Notes: generated by a model from the letters alone, not told the origin. Positions 24,066-33,212 are shown, counted from the stretch's first letter. The stretch: DNA of 64,000 bases from Chitinophaga varians (GCF_014529945.1 NZ_JACVFB010000001.1:1116001-1180000); one strand, 5' to 3'. Program-made: numbers and translations.

Positions 24066-25964
24066 TCAACAGCGCTGTGTGGGAATGATAAGGGTAACGC
24101 GAACGCCTGTACGTCCTTCGCTGGCTTTATCGGTAATGGTGAGCGAGGCCAGTTTACCGGTTTGTATGCTCAGTATTTTCAGCCGTTCCTGTGTAATGAT
24201 ACTCGACAGGGAATTTTTTTCCTTGTGTTTGGCCGGTTGTAAGCCCTGGCCATTGTCTTCTATCACACAATGCAGCAGGTCGCCCTGCAACTGCAGCGTA
24301 ATGGCTATATGGCCCCGATGGGCAATATTGCGCATACCATGCTGGATGGCATTTTCCACGAAAGGCTGCAACAGCATGGGCGGAATACAGATACCACTGC
24401 TTTCTTCGGGCGGAATATCAATAATCGTATAGCCGAAGAGGTTATCAAAACGAACGGATTGCAGACTGAGGTAGTTTTCCAGCGCTTCGGTTTCCTGCTG
24501 CAGCCGCACGAGGTTGTGGCGCGAGTTCTCCAGATTCAGGCGCAGCAGCCGGGCGAATTTATTCAGGTATTTAACGGACTTTTCTTTTTCATCCCGACGG
24601 ATAAAACTTTGTAATACGGACAAGGTATTGAAGATAAAATGCGGCTCCATCTGACTACGCAACAGCCGTTGTTCCAGCTCTATGTTCATCTTCTGTGTCA
24701 CCAGCTTGCGCTGCCGTATCAGCAGGAAGGTGATGAGCAGTCCCAGTACCAGCAGGATAATAATAATGAGCAATATCACCTGCTGCTGACGCACGATGAT
24801 GGCCTGATTGTTATACTGGCGGCTCAGGTCCAGTGTTTTATGCTGCTGTACTTTCAGCTCGTTGAGTGCCTGTATCTCCACAATTTTTCTGAGCTGCCTG
24901 TCTTCCTGCTCTGCGAGGGCCATATCGGCGGCGGAATCGAGGTACAGGATAGCGGTTTTGTAATCACCTTTATCGTAGTAAATCTGATGAATGGCATCGA
25001 AGGCGGTGCTCAGGTTGCCGCTGTTATTGGCCTGCCGGGCTTTCTCCAATGCTTTGCCCAGATAGTGCAGCGCCAAAGGATACTCCTTTTTTTCCTGATA
25101 CAATTGACCGTAATTGATATACTCCTGAAAACTGACTTTATTGATTTTCTCTTTGATGTTAAATGCTTTTTCCATCAGGGCATGTCCCCGCGGTTTGTCG
25201 CCTGTTTTCTCGTATAGCACGCCCAGCGCACTGTACACGGTGGCCAGCCGGATGGTGTCCGGTTGCTGAAGGGCATATTGCAGGGCGCTGTCCTGGTATT
25301 GGAGTGCCTGTCGGTACTGATGACGCCTTTCGTAGATGCGTGACCGTTCTTCCATAAAAAGGGAGAGCCGGAAGTAGTCGTCGGCAACGGGATAACTGTC
25401 CCGTGCCATAGCGGCGTAGGTTTCGGCTTTATCATAATCCCCGAAGCGGTAGTATACTTCTGCTGCCAGATCATATACGCGCCAGCTGCTGGCATACTGA
25501 TATTTTTCCGTCAGCGCTATGAGGTGGAACAGGCGGGTAAACGTGCTGTCATCGATTTTGCTGGCCAGCCGCACCTGTAACAATCCCAGTTGCTGCAGGA
25601 TGATCAGGTCTGTCAGTTGACTGGTGTCCAGTGGCTTAACCGGCAACATACGTGTGAAACTATTGATGGCGGCCTGATTGCTGTCGGCATACCAATAGTG
25701 CATGCCTTCCAGGTAATAGTAATAGCCGCTGGCCACGGGGCCTGCCTGTAGGGCGTTGTTTTTGAGTTGCAACAACCGCTGCGTAGCCTGTGGGCCATCC
25801 CAGCGTGCGCCGGAATCTATAAGGTGCTGTAATGCTTTTACCACCGGAGGAGCAGTGGCATCAGAGGAGCCGGATGATGGGGGCCCGGCAGGTTTTGGAC
25901 GGCACCCGTAAAAGGTGCCGCACAAACATATGAGGAATAAAATCGCTTGTCGGCGGATATACAT
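24066..25964 (-). CDS. LytS/YpdA-type sensor histidine kinase with TPR domain and lipobox
   Basis: A 632-residue kinase. The N-terminus MYIRRQAILFLICLCGTFYGC ends in a lipoprotein-like Cys21. Residues 40-390 are TPR repeats (YSALGVLYEKTGDKPRGHALMEKAFN and others), probably periplasmic. A membrane helix (VILLIIIILLVLGLLITFLL) leads to a coiled coil and the His_kinase domain with QMEPHFIFNTLSVLQSFI and the ATPase motif MLLQPFVENAIQHG. It follows its LytTR regulator by 10 bp. A lipid anchor plus a membrane helix would tether both ends of the sensor. ATG 25964 is chosen over a TTG 6 bp earlier. Confidence 0.9.
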   Translation of the reverse strand: MYIRRQAILFLICLCGTFYGCRPKPAGPPSSGSSDATAPPVVKALQHLIDSGARWDGPQATQRLLQLKNNALQAGPVASGYYYYLEGMHYWYADSNQAAINSFTRMLPVKPLDTSQLTDLIILQQLGLLQVRLASKIDDSTFTRLFHLIALTEKYQYASSWRVYDLAAEVYYRFGDYDKAETYAAMARDSYPVADDYFRLSLFMEERSRIYERRHQYRQALQYQDSALQYALQQPDTIRLATVYSALGVLYEKTGDKPRGHALMEKAFNIKEKINKVSFQEYINYGQLYQEKKEYPLALHYLGKALEKARQANNSGNLSTAFDAIHQIYYDKGDYKTAILYLDSAADMALAEQEDRQLRKIVEIQALNELKVQQHKTLDLSRQYNNQAIIVRQQQVILLIIIILLVLGLLITFLLIRQRKLVTQKMNIELEQRLLRSQMEPHFIFNTLSVLQSFIRRDEKEKSVKYLNKFARLLRLNLENSRHNLVRLQQETEALENYLSLQSVRFDNLFGYTIIDIPPEESSGICIPPMLLQPFVENAIQHGMRNIAHRGHIAITLQLQGDLLHCVIEDNGQGLQPAKHKEKNSLSSIITQERLKILSIQTGKLASLTITDKASEGRTGVRVTLIIPTQRC

Positions 25965-25974
25965 GTACAATCTA

Positions 25975-26718
25975 TTAATGATCGCCCATCAGGAACTGCC
26001 GGACATATTCCCGTTTACGTGCGGAAACAGGTATCTCGGTGCCGTCTTTCAGAATCAGGATGCCGTCTTTCAGAAAACGGTCTATACAATGATGATTGAC
26101 GATGTAGGACTGATGGATGCGGATAAACCAGCTTTCGGGCAACAGTTCCTCGTATTCCTTGATAGGACGGGAAACCATCACCTTTCTTTTGTCAGACAGG
26201 TAAAAGGTAGTATAACTGCCATCACTCTGGCAATACAGGATTTCCTCAAAAGGTACTACCTGTAAGTATTGGGAGGAGCGAAGTACGATCCGGTTCTGTA
26301 ATCCTGCTTTTTTGGGTTGCAGATGACTGCTGGTAATGTCCATCTGGGTGCGGGTGCTGACAGGACTTTCGGACAACAGCCTTTTGAGGGTGGCCATCAG
26401 TTCTTCTTCATCCACTGGTTTGAGCAGGTAATCGAAAGCCCCGAATTTGATGGCTTTGATAGCATGCTCATTATATGCCGTAATAAATATGATGCGGAAA
26501 TTTCTGTCGGGAAACTCCTGTAAGAGGTCAAATCCGGTGCCGTCGGCCAGTTCAATGTCCAATAGTAACAGTTCTGGTTCCGTATTGGGGATGATCACCC
26601 TGGCTTCGGCTATACTGCCGCAGCTGCCCAGTACCAGGAAATCGGGGTAGCGTTTCATCAGCCATTCCAGGTCTTTGCGGATGGCCGGTTCATCGTCAAT
26701 AATCAGCGTGCGGATCAT
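25975..26718 (-). CDS. LytTR-family response regulator
   Basis: A 247-residue cytoplasmic regulator. The receiver domain has the acidic pair in IIDDEPAIRKDL, the phosphoacceptor in LLLLDIELADGTGFD and Lys in FDYLLKPVDEEE. The C-terminal LytTR DNA-binding domain covers residues 145-245 (LQVVPFEEILYCQSDGSYTTFYL, FIRIHQSYIVNHHCI). LytTR proteins bind pairs of short direct repeats about 20 bp apart; I did not identify a target. It is first in the operon with its kinase. Confidence 0.93.
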   Translation of the reverse strand: MIRTLIIDDEPAIRKDLEWLMKRYPDFLVLGSCGSIAEARVIIPNTEPELLLLDIELADGTGFDLLQEFPDRNFRIIFITAYNEHAIKAIKFGAFDYLLKPVDEEELMATLKRLLSESPVSTRTQMDITSSHLQPKKAGLQNRIVLRSSQYLQVVPFEEILYCQSDGSYTTFYLSDKRKVMVSRPIKEYEELLPESWFIRIHQSYIVNHHCIDRFLKDGILILKDGTEIPVSARKREYVRQFLMGDH

Positions 26719-26766
26719 GGTCTCGGATATGGGTTATTGCTCATATTGTTAAAAGTAGAAAAAAAT

Positions 26767-26792
26767 CAGGTATTACCGGGTGGTAATACCTG
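26767..26792 (-). terminator. rho-independent terminator
   Basis: CAGGTATTACC (26767-26777) pairs perfectly with GGTAATACCTG (26782-26792); on the minus strand it is followed by TGATTTTTTTC. It ends the transcript of the 26864-27292 gene. Confidence 0.85.
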
Positions 26793-26863
26793 CAAGGTTA
26801 TCAACAAAGAATAAAAGGCCGACAAAAACAGCTTAAACATAATAGGGTCTTCCGGAGAACAAA

Positions 26864-27292
26864 CTATATATGACTGAACAATGTAGAAGCCGGTGCTGCT
26901 GCGGTGTTCACCAGAACGTTTATTTCACTTTGGAAGCGTTCAAATGTTTCCCTGCGGGAAGATTTAAACAACATCCTGATAAGCAGGAATCCTGCTATCA
27001 CCGGAATAATGCCGCCAATACTGATGGTCAACTGCCGGTTAAACATACTCAATGCTGCCGTGCATAACACAAACCCTGTCAACACGCCGCCTCCCAGCCA
27101 TAACAACGGTGGAAGAAAATCCAGCCGCAGATGGTCTTTTTTATAGCGCAACAAAAAACGAAAACCCCGGTGCTGCACCTCAATGATGGGAGCCCCTGTA
27201 AGAGGTTTCCATAACCGGGCGCCCGGAAAGCGCCGCCGTATTTCTGAAAAGATCTGTTCCGCACTTTTGGAGGCAGAGTTGCTGATTTTCAT
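26864..27292 (-). CDS. hypothetical protein with two membrane helices
   Basis: A 142-residue protein. The first 70 residues are soluble and basic (ARLWKPLTGAPIIEVQHRGFRFLLRYKKDHLRLDF), then two hydrophobic segments (PLLWLGGGVLTGFVLCTAAL and GGIIPVIAGFLLIRMLF) and a short helical tail. No known motif is seen. It is a single-gene unit with its own terminator. A gap of 270 bp upstream contains TGAAATCGATTACC (around 27428), similar to the putative operator at 33149. Confidence 0.7.
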   Translation of the reverse strand: MKISNSASKSAEQIFSEIRRRFPGARLWKPLTGAPIIEVQHRGFRFLLRYKKDHLRLDFLPPLLWLGGGVLTGFVLCTAALSMFNRQLTISIGGIIPVIAGFLLIRMLFKSSRRETFERFQSEINVLVNTAAAPASTLFSHI

Positions 27293-27511
27293 ATGGGTCT
27301 CAATTCAATTGGCGGATAAATAGCGGACGTTTCAAAGATAAGGCCGCCTGTTATCCCATAACCCCTGAATTAATATCCGTACGGGTTTTGTTTATATTCG
27401 TTTAGATAATCATGTGTTTTCGTTATTGAAATCGATTACCATGACCATGTTTTTTGTTTTAATTATTTGATTATCAATTATTTATGTCTAAATAGTCATA
27501 GGTGTCAAATA

Positions 27512-27544
27512 AAAAAGCCGGAAGCAATACGCTTCCGGCTTTTA
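27512..27544 (-). terminator. rho-independent terminator after the 27563 gene
   Basis: AAAAGCCGGAAGC pairs with GCTTCCGGCTTTT around a short AATAC loop; the minus strand continues TTTTTTATTTG. Confidence 0.85.
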
Positions 27545-27562
27545 ATGCCTTGAGGCTGTCTT

Positions 27563-28069
27563 TTATTTTTTGGTAAACGTCAGATAATCTACCAGCTTCC
27601 AGGTGTTACCATCCTGGCTGGTTTCATACGTCATCTTAAACGACTGTGAAGAAAGCTTCTCGTACAGGAAGCGCTCATACAAGACGTTGTTGGCAGGCTG
27701 GGGGAGTTGTCGGGTGAGAACGAGTTTGCCGTCCTGCCATCCCTGGGAGGAAAACTTCCGGTGGCCGCGGAAGTTATCGAAGACATAATCTACCAGCTCG
27801 CCCGATTGCTTATCTACGCCCCACATAGAAAGCGCTTTATACCGGTTAGGCGCTTTATCGGTGTGTTCATACATGACCCAGGCGCTGTCCAGTGATAGTT
27901 TGAAACGGAGGTCCGCGGCGATTTTTTTGCCACTGGCGAATGCGCCGTCGCCGGTCCAGTCGCCCAGGAAGAACTGTATCATATCGGCAGGTAATTGTTT
28001 GCCGGTTTGTGCCTTCATGGAGGAGGAAAGCCCGAGGCAGAGTAGCAGGGTGATAGTGTGTGTTTTCAT
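27563..28069 (-). CDS. secreted DUF1579-like/lipocalin-like protein
   Basis: A 168-residue protein with a Sec signal (MKTHTITLLLCLGLSSSMKAQ). The mature part starts with MIQFFLGDWTGDGAFASGKKIAADLRF, the typical first strands of DUF1579/THAP4-like beta-barrels, and ends EDGNT-like QDGNTWKLVDYLTF. It is exported, probably periplasmic, and may bind a small ligand. It lies 183 bp downstream of nothing on its strand but next to a second DUF1579 gene (28253-28828). Confidence 0.75.
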   Translation of the reverse strand: MKTHTITLLLCLGLSSSMKAQTGKQLPADMIQFFLGDWTGDGAFASGKKIAADLRFKLSLDSAWVMYEHTDKAPNRYKALSMWGVDKQSGELVDYVFDNFRGHRKFSSQGWQDGKLVLTRQLPQPANNVLYERFLYEKLSSQSFKMTYETSQDGNTWKLVDYLTFTKK

Positions 28070-28200
28070 ATAAGGGAAACGCTGTGATTAAACACGGTTG
28101 TGGTATTGTGGGTGATCGTCTCAAAAATAGCGGCAACAGGTCAACAAATCAAATAGCGGCAGATTTTTTAACAGGGTTTTAAATAAGACAGGTATAACTG

Positions 28201-28235
28201 CAACGACCCATGCTATGGGGTAGCAGGGGTCGTTG
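28201..28235. terminator. strong hairpin between the two DUF1579 genes
   Basis: CAACGACCCATGCTA pairs with TAGCAGGGGTCGTTG with one mismatch and a 5-nt loop. It lies 18 bp after the 28253 gene; no clear T-run follows, so its terminator role is tentative. Confidence 0.5.
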
Positions 28236-28252
28236 ATGTCGGAAGGGCCTTA

Positions 28253-28828
28253 TTATTTCCGTTTAAAAGCGATTTCCATTTCTTTGAATTCTTTGCCGTT
28301 GGCCATGCGATACATTTCCAGGGTATAGTTATTCGCGTCCTGGAATTTGATCACCTGACGCAGGTCCATGGTTTTTTGCATGGCGGGGTCATATGATTTC
28401 CCTCTGTACACGATACCGTTGACAGCGGGTTCCCATTTGCCTTCCATCATCATCATACCGGTGCCCATGTTGTCAATCCAGGTGTTGAGATACATTTTCC
28501 GGGCATTGTCGTAGGCAGTGGTGCCGAGACCTTCAAAGGGCATGCCCATCATGTCGGAAGTGAAGCGGCTTTCCTGGTAACGTCCTCCCAGGATCATTTT
28601 GTTGGAGCAGCTGCCGGTTGCTTTTTCCGGTTTAGCGCCGGGACCTTTCCAGAAGGTCATGTCGGTGGTCCAGTCGCCTTCTGTTTTGGCCAGTTGCTGA
28701 TGTTCGGGGCCAGGCGTCATGTAGGCCATCCATGCTTTGTGGGCCGCAACGGAATCCATTTGGGCGGAAGCAGTGTTAACTGTTAACAGGCAACCGAAAG
28801 CGGCGGCCAACACATACAGTGTTTTCAT
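28253..28828 (-). CDS. secreted DUF1579 protein
   Basis: A 191-residue protein with a Sec signal (MKTLYVLAAAFGCLLTVNTASAQ). The body matches the DUF1579 pattern: HQQLAKTEGDWTTDMTFWKGPG, GGRYQESRFTSDMMGMPFEGLG, YDNARKMYLNTWIDNMGTGM, and the end NGKEFKEMEIAFKRK. The family has no proven function; it looks like a calycin-type beta-barrel. It is divergent from the 28962 gene across 133 bp. Confidence 0.85.
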   Translation of the reverse strand: MKTLYVLAAAFGCLLTVNTASAQMDSVAAHKAWMAYMTPGPEHQQLAKTEGDWTTDMTFWKGPGAKPEKATGSCSNKMILGGRYQESRFTSDMMGMPFEGLGTTAYDNARKMYLNTWIDNMGTGMMMMEGKWEPAVNGIVYRGKSYDPAMQKTMDLRQVIKFQDANNYTLEMYRMANGKEFKEMEIAFKRK

Positions 28829-28961
28829 AGTCTGAGGTTGTTTAGAGTGAGTAATTGGGGTTCTCGAAGCAGTGCAATTTAATTAATTAAGCTATGTGGC
28901 GCGGATATAGGTGTTGTACCATACTATTTAATTGTATTTTCGATGCCGCAATCCTGTAAAG

Positions 28962-29450
28962 ATGAAGACAGCGTCCATTAATGAGTTGAAGAAAGAACTG
29001 GCCTCCGTGCCTCCGGCACAGCTGGCAGCATTATGCCTGCGTCTGGCCAAATATAAAAAGGAAAACAAGGAACTGCTGACTTACCTGTTGTTCGACGCGG
29101 ATGATGAACAGGGGTATATCAATGCCGTGAAAACAGAGATGGACAACGGGTTTGAAGAAATGGCCGGTAGCAATCTGCACAATGCAAAAAAACGTTTGCG
29201 TAAGATATTACGGCTGGTCAACAAACATATCCGTTATATGGGTTCCAAACCGGCAGAGGCGGAGCTGTTGATTTACTTTTGTGAGCGCCTGGTGGATTCC
29301 AGCCTGCTGCGTCACCAGAGCACTGTACTGCATAACCTTTATGCCGCACAACTGAAGAAGATTGTGAAGGTGGTGGTAGGGCTGCATGAAGACCTGCAAC
29401 ATGATTTCCGGCGTCAGGTAGAGCCGTTGCTGGAAATATTAAAACCATAG
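28962..29450 (+). CDS. hypothetical helical cytoplasmic protein
   Basis: A 162-residue protein without signal or membrane segments, predicted helical throughout. It starts MKTASINELKKELASVPPAQ, has a charged centre (KYKKENKELLTYLLFDADDE) and a basic helix AKKRLRKILRLVNKHIRYMG. I recall similar Bacteroidota proteins of unknown role. The ATG at 28962 is chosen over a TTG 30 bp upstream; a TATTTTCG element resembling the -7 box lies at about 28935. Function unknown. Confidence 0.7.
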   Translation: MKTASINELKKELASVPPAQLAALCLRLAKYKKENKELLTYLLFDADDEQGYINAVKTEMDNGFEEMAGSNLHNAKKRLRKILRLVNKHIRYMGSKPAEAELLIYFCERLVDSSLLRHQSTVLHNLYAAQLKKIVKVVVGLHEDLQHDFRRQVEPLLEILKP

Positions 29451-29587
29451 CATTTTGTTATTGGGTTATTTACTGAGCCGGCTTTAATCATAAAATATCA
29501 AAATAACCAAATATCAAAATGATTATGATTTCTCCCGGATAATGATTACTTTTTCCTATGGCCTTTCTTTTCCGGGCTTTCCACATT

Positions 29588-30481
29588 ATGAAAAATACGC
29601 TGACGGTCCTTTTCCTCCTGGGACTCACCTCTTTTTTGCAATCGAATGCACAAACTTCCATGCAGCGTAACGAAAATACGATGCCTGTTTTGGGCCTCAC
29701 CGCTTCGGTTGAGAGTGACAGTCTGGCCAATGCCGCCGGTTTCGTATACCTTGAAGAAACAGTCAAAAGGATGCTGGCGCCTTCGGTGAGTGAAGAAACT
29801 TTTACCGCCCATCTGCAGAAACTAAAACGGGCACGTTGCCGCATACAGACGTGTAATCTTTTTATACCGGGCTATCTCAAACTCATGGGACCGGAGGTCA
29901 ACGAAGCATGGGTATTAGGGTATGTAGACACGGTCATGCAGCGTGCGGAAAAGGCTGGTATCGGGCTTATTGTATTAGGCAGCGGAGAGGCGCGTAAAAT
30001 CCCGGAGGGTGTTAACAGGGAAGACGCGAAGCAACAGTTTATCCGGCTGGCGCGCAAAATGGCAGCTATCGCAGCAAAGCATAACTGTCTCATTTCCATG
30101 GAGAATCTGAATGCTACTGAAACCAATTTCGTGAATACATTGGCCGAGGCCTGTCAGGTGGTGACAGCGGTAGACCACCCTAACTTCCGGCTCACGGCCG
30201 ACATCTATCATATGCTGCGTGAAAATGAACCGGCGGCCAACATTGAGAAGGCCAAAGGCATATTGGTGCATTGTCATATTGCAGAAAGAGAGAAACGTTC
30301 AGCGCCGGGTGTGGAGCGGCAGGATTTCCGGCCTTACCTGGCAGCGTTGCGAAGCATCGGCTACAAAGGACGGATCATGATGGAATGTAAATGGAACAAC
30401 CCAGCGGTGGAATATGCGCCGGCAGTGGCCTATCTGGAAGGACAACTCAAAGAAGTATATCATATCTCCGGAAAAAAATAA
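29588..30481 (+). CDS. exported sugar-phosphate isomerase/epimerase-like TIM-barrel
   Basis: A 297-residue protein of the xylose-isomerase-like/AP-endonuclease-2 TIM-barrel family. It has a Sec signal (MKNTLTVLFLLGLTSFLQSNAQ), so it works outside the cytoplasm. The four metal-ligand positions of the fold are recognisable: Glu in ISMENLNATE, Asp in TADIYHML, His in VHCHIAE and Glu in MMECKW. Relatives isomerise or epimerise ketoses or act on 3-keto-sugars. It starts a compact operon with two exported Gfo/Idh/MocA oxidoreductases (12-bp gap, then a 1-bp overlap). I use the ATG at 29588, where the signal peptide begins. Confidence 0.88.
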   Translation: MKNTLTVLFLLGLTSFLQSNAQTSMQRNENTMPVLGLTASVESDSLANAAGFVYLEETVKRMLAPSVSEETFTAHLQKLKRARCRIQTCNLFIPGYLKLMGPEVNEAWVLGYVDTVMQRAEKAGIGLIVLGSGEARKIPEGVNREDAKQQFIRLARKMAAIAAKHNCLISMENLNATETNFVNTLAEACQVVTAVDHPNFRLTADIYHMLRENEPAANIEKAKGILVHCHIAEREKRSAPGVERQDFRPYLAALRSIGYKGRIMMECKWNNPAVEYAPAVAYLEGQLKEVYHISGKK

Positions 30482-30493
30482 AATACTTGTACA

Positions 30494-31858
30494 ATGACAT
30501 CCACTAAAAAGACAAGGCGGGAATTTCTGCAACAATCCCTGATGGCAGGAGCAGGACTAACGATCACGGCTATGGGAATGCCGGCCAGCAGCTATGCCCG
30601 TATCCTGGGCGCCAACGACCGGGTAAATGTGGGGCTGGTAGGGTTTTCCGACCGTGCCCGGCAGGCGTTGCTGCCTTCTTTCTTCAGCCATAACAAGGAG
30701 CTGAATTTCGACCTGATCGCTGTTTCCGATATCTGGAACCGCCGTAGAGAGGAAGGGAAGGCCTTTCTGGAACAGAAAACAGGGCATTCTGTGCAGGCCT
30801 GTGTCAACAATGATGAACTGTACCGGATTAAAAACCTGGATGCGGTATTCATCGCCTCGGCTGATTTCCAGCATGCCTATCATACCATTGAAGCGGTGAA
30901 GAATAAATGTGACGTATATAGTGAGAAACCGTTTGCCGAAACCATGGACGACGCCCGCAAGGCGCTGAAGGCTGTAAAAGAGTCGGGCAAGATCATGCAG
31001 GTAGGCACCCAACGGCGCAGCGGCACCAGTTACCACGCAGCGGCCAATTTCATTAAGGAAGGTAAGTTCGGGGATATTACCATGGTGGAGATGACCTGGA
31101 ACGTAAACCAGCCCGGACGCTGGCGGCGGCCCGATCTGGTGAAGAGCATCCGGGAGTCGGATACCGACTGGAAACGTTTTCTGGCCGGTCGCCCCAACGA
31201 TAGCTGGGACCCGCGCAAATACCTCGAGTATCGCCTGTTCTGGCCGTATTCCTCCGGTATTTTCGGACAATGGATGACGCACCAGATTGATACCGTTCAC
31301 TGGTTCAGCGGCCTGAAACACCCACGCAGCGCGGTGGCCAACGGGGGCATCTATATGTGGCACGACGGCCGCAAAAACCCGGACACGCTGACAGCCGTGT
31401 TTGACTATGGTCCGGCCAACGAACCGGAGAAAGGGTTTCAGGTGATGTACAGCAGCCGCTTTCATAACTCTGCCGGGGGTACGAAAGAGATCTACTATTC
31501 CAATGGTGGCACCATCGATATGTCTACCAATAAAATCAGCAGCACCGGCGGCCTCACCGAAAGAGAAGCTGCTGAAATGGGCATGCATGCCAACCTGCTG
31601 ACCCCGATCACGCTGGATTCGCAGGAAAAAGTGGAGACCAGCGCCAATACCGGCGGAGACCCGCTCACCAGTGCGCATGTACGCAACTGGATGAGCAGTG
31701 TGCGGGAGCGTAAGCAGCCCAATGCACCGATCGAAGCAGCGTATTCCCATTCTATCGCCCTCATCATGGGCAACGCCGCTTATCGTACCGGCATGAAAGC
31801 TACCTTTGATGAAGCTACCCAGGAAGTGATGGTGGGCGGCAAAGTATTTACGATGTGA
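30494..31858 (+). CDS. Gfo/Idh/MocA oxidoreductase with Tat signal
   Basis: A 454-residue NAD(P)-dependent dehydrogenase of the Gfo/Idh/MocA family. The N-terminus has a twin-arginine signal (KKTRREFLQQSLMAGAGLTI), so it is exported folded with its cofactor. Rossmann region: VNVGLVGFSDRARQALLP; catalytic-region motif: DVYSEKPFAETMDDA (the family's EKP). The C-terminal domain continues with the substrate-side beta-sheet. Length and Tat signal match the Bacteroidota group that acts on glycosides, including 3-keto-glycoside formers. It is the middle gene of the isomerase-oxidoreductase operon; its stop overlaps the next ATG (TGATG). Confidence 0.92.
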   Translation: MTSTKKTRREFLQQSLMAGAGLTITAMGMPASSYARILGANDRVNVGLVGFSDRARQALLPSFFSHNKELNFDLIAVSDIWNRRREEGKAFLEQKTGHSVQACVNNDELYRIKNLDAVFIASADFQHAYHTIEAVKNKCDVYSEKPFAETMDDARKALKAVKESGKIMQVGTQRRSGTSYHAAANFIKEGKFGDITMVEMTWNVNQPGRWRRPDLVKSIRESDTDWKRFLAGRPNDSWDPRKYLEYRLFWPYSSGIFGQWMTHQIDTVHWFSGLKHPRSAVANGGIYMWHDGRKNPDTLTAVFDYGPANEPEKGFQVMYSSRFHNSAGGTKEIYYSNGGTIDMSTNKISSTGGLTEREAAEMGMHANLLTPITLDSQEKVETSANTGGDPLTSAHVRNWMSSVRERKQPNAPIEAAYSHSIALIMGNAAYRTGMKATFDEATQEVMVGGKVFTM

Positions 31859-32943
31859 TGAAACAATTGCACCTCTTTCTGCTTTTAATACTGACACAGG
31901 CCTGTGCTTCGGCGCAGGCGCTGCGTGTGGCCGTGGCCGGGGTATCACATGGCCATTCCGGCTGGATACTGGGGCGCGCCCATGACAACCATATTCAACT
32001 GGCAGGGATATACGAAAAGGACACGGCGTTGGCCGGCAGGGTAGCGCGGCAGTATCATATTCCGCAGCAGCAGGTATATCACGATCTTGGGCAGATGCTG
32101 GACGCCGTAAAGCCGCAGGCCGTGCTGGCCTTCGGGTCGGTGCACAGTCACCGCGAGGTGGTGGAAGCCTGTGCGCCGCGGGGCATTCATGTGATGGTGG
32201 AAAAGCCGCTGGCTGCCAATCTCCGGGACGCGCTGGTGATGGACTCGCTGGCGCGGCGGTATGGCATCCATCTGCTGACCAACTACGAAACCAGCTGGTA
32301 TCCTACCGTGGCGAAGACTTTCCAGCTGCTGGAAGACAGCAGCTTTGCCGGCCGTGTCCGCAAAGTGGTGATCCACGACGGGCATCAGGGGCCACAGGAG
32401 ATAGGTTGCAGCCCGGCGTTTTTGTCCTGGCTGACAGACCCGGTCCTCAATGGCGGCGGGGCACTGATGGACTTTGGCTGCTATGGCGCCAACCTCATGA
32501 CGCGGCTGATGAAAAACCGTGTGCCCGTGGCCGTTACCGCCGTTACCCGGCAATATAAACCTGACCGTTATCCTAAGGTAGAAGACGACGCCACGATCAT
32601 CGTAGACTATCCGGACGCCCAATGTATTATCCAGGCGTCGTGGAACTGGCCTTTCAGCCGCAAGGACATGGAAGTGTATGGAGAGAAAGGCTACATCATG
32701 GCGGCGGACAAAAACACATTGTTACTGCGCAACCGCGAATCCGCGCCGGCGGTGACCAGGCATATAACGGCTACGGATATACCGGTATACGAAGATCCGT
32801 TCCTTTATCTGGCTGCGGTGGTGAAAGGAAAAGAAACGCCGCCGCCTTATGGTTTGTATGCCTTGCCCAATAACGTACTGGTGCTACGTATCCTCGAAGC
32901 AGCGAAGGAGTCGGCCCGTACCGGAAAGAAAGTCTTTTTATAG
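31858..32943 (+). CDS. Gfo/Idh/MocA oxidoreductase with Sec-type signal
   Basis: A 361-residue second member of the Gfo/Idh/MocA family, coupled by TGATG to the first. It has an N-terminal hydrophobic signal (MKQLHLFLLLILTQACASAQA) that looks Sec-type, possibly a weak lipobox (TQAC). The Rossmann start reads VAVAGVSHGHSGWILGRAH, lacking the usual GxGxxG pattern, while the EKP motif (VMVEKPLAANL) is kept. The C-terminal domain has ALMDFGCYGANLM. An unfolded Sec-exported protein would have to find NAD(P) outside the cytoplasm, which is odd. It may act with its neighbours on the same sugar. Confidence 0.9.
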   Translation: MKQLHLFLLLILTQACASAQALRVAVAGVSHGHSGWILGRAHDNHIQLAGIYEKDTALAGRVARQYHIPQQQVYHDLGQMLDAVKPQAVLAFGSVHSHREVVEACAPRGIHVMVEKPLAANLRDALVMDSLARRYGIHLLTNYETSWYPTVAKTFQLLEDSSFAGRVRKVVIHDGHQGPQEIGCSPAFLSWLTDPVLNGGGALMDFGCYGANLMTRLMKNRVPVAVTAVTRQYKPDRYPKVEDDATIIVDYPDAQCIIQASWNWPFSRKDMEVYGEKGYIMAADKNTLLLRNRESAPAVTRHITATDIPVYEDPFLYLAAVVKGKETPPPYGLYALPNNVLVLRILEAAKESARTGKKVFL

Positions 32944-32990
32944 CTGCTCTCCTTTCCCGCGCACGGGAAAGGAGAGCAGCCTTTGTTGAT
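32943..32990 (+). terminator. rho-independent terminator of the isomerase-oxidoreductase operon
   Basis: A perfect 17-bp stem (32943-32959 with 32964-32980) and a 4-nt loop, followed by CTTTG. The stem begins in the stop codon of the last gene. Confidence 0.8.
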
Positions 32991-33148
32991 CGCGCCCGCA
33001 TTAAGGGGGGTGTTCCCACTTCGCCGGTCTTTCTCCCGAAATATGACCGGCCATCTCCACTGACAACCAGTTTTTTAAGTCTGCCCCGAAATAATTTCCC
33101 CGCAAAAAGAAGGATTTATCAAATAAAAATATTAAATTATGTATGCAA

Positions 33149-33162
33149 TGAAATCGATTGCA
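33149..33162. promoter_or_regulatory. LacI-type operator candidate
   Basis: TGAAATCGATTGCA fits the TGnAAnCGnTnnCA pattern of LacI-family sites and is nested in the inverted repeat TGCAAT-N7-ATTGCA. It lies 50 bp upstream of the polysaccharide-lyase-like gene. Confidence 0.4.
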
Positions 33163-33212
33163 TTATTTCTACCGAAATCTGAATCACAAAACCCTCAAAA
33201 CATGTATTACTT

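Noticed and set aside
30557..31948. 463-codon open frame opposite the first Gfo/Idh gene
   Set aside because: Antisense shadow of a conserved Tat-exported oxidoreductase; composition typical of a complement frame.
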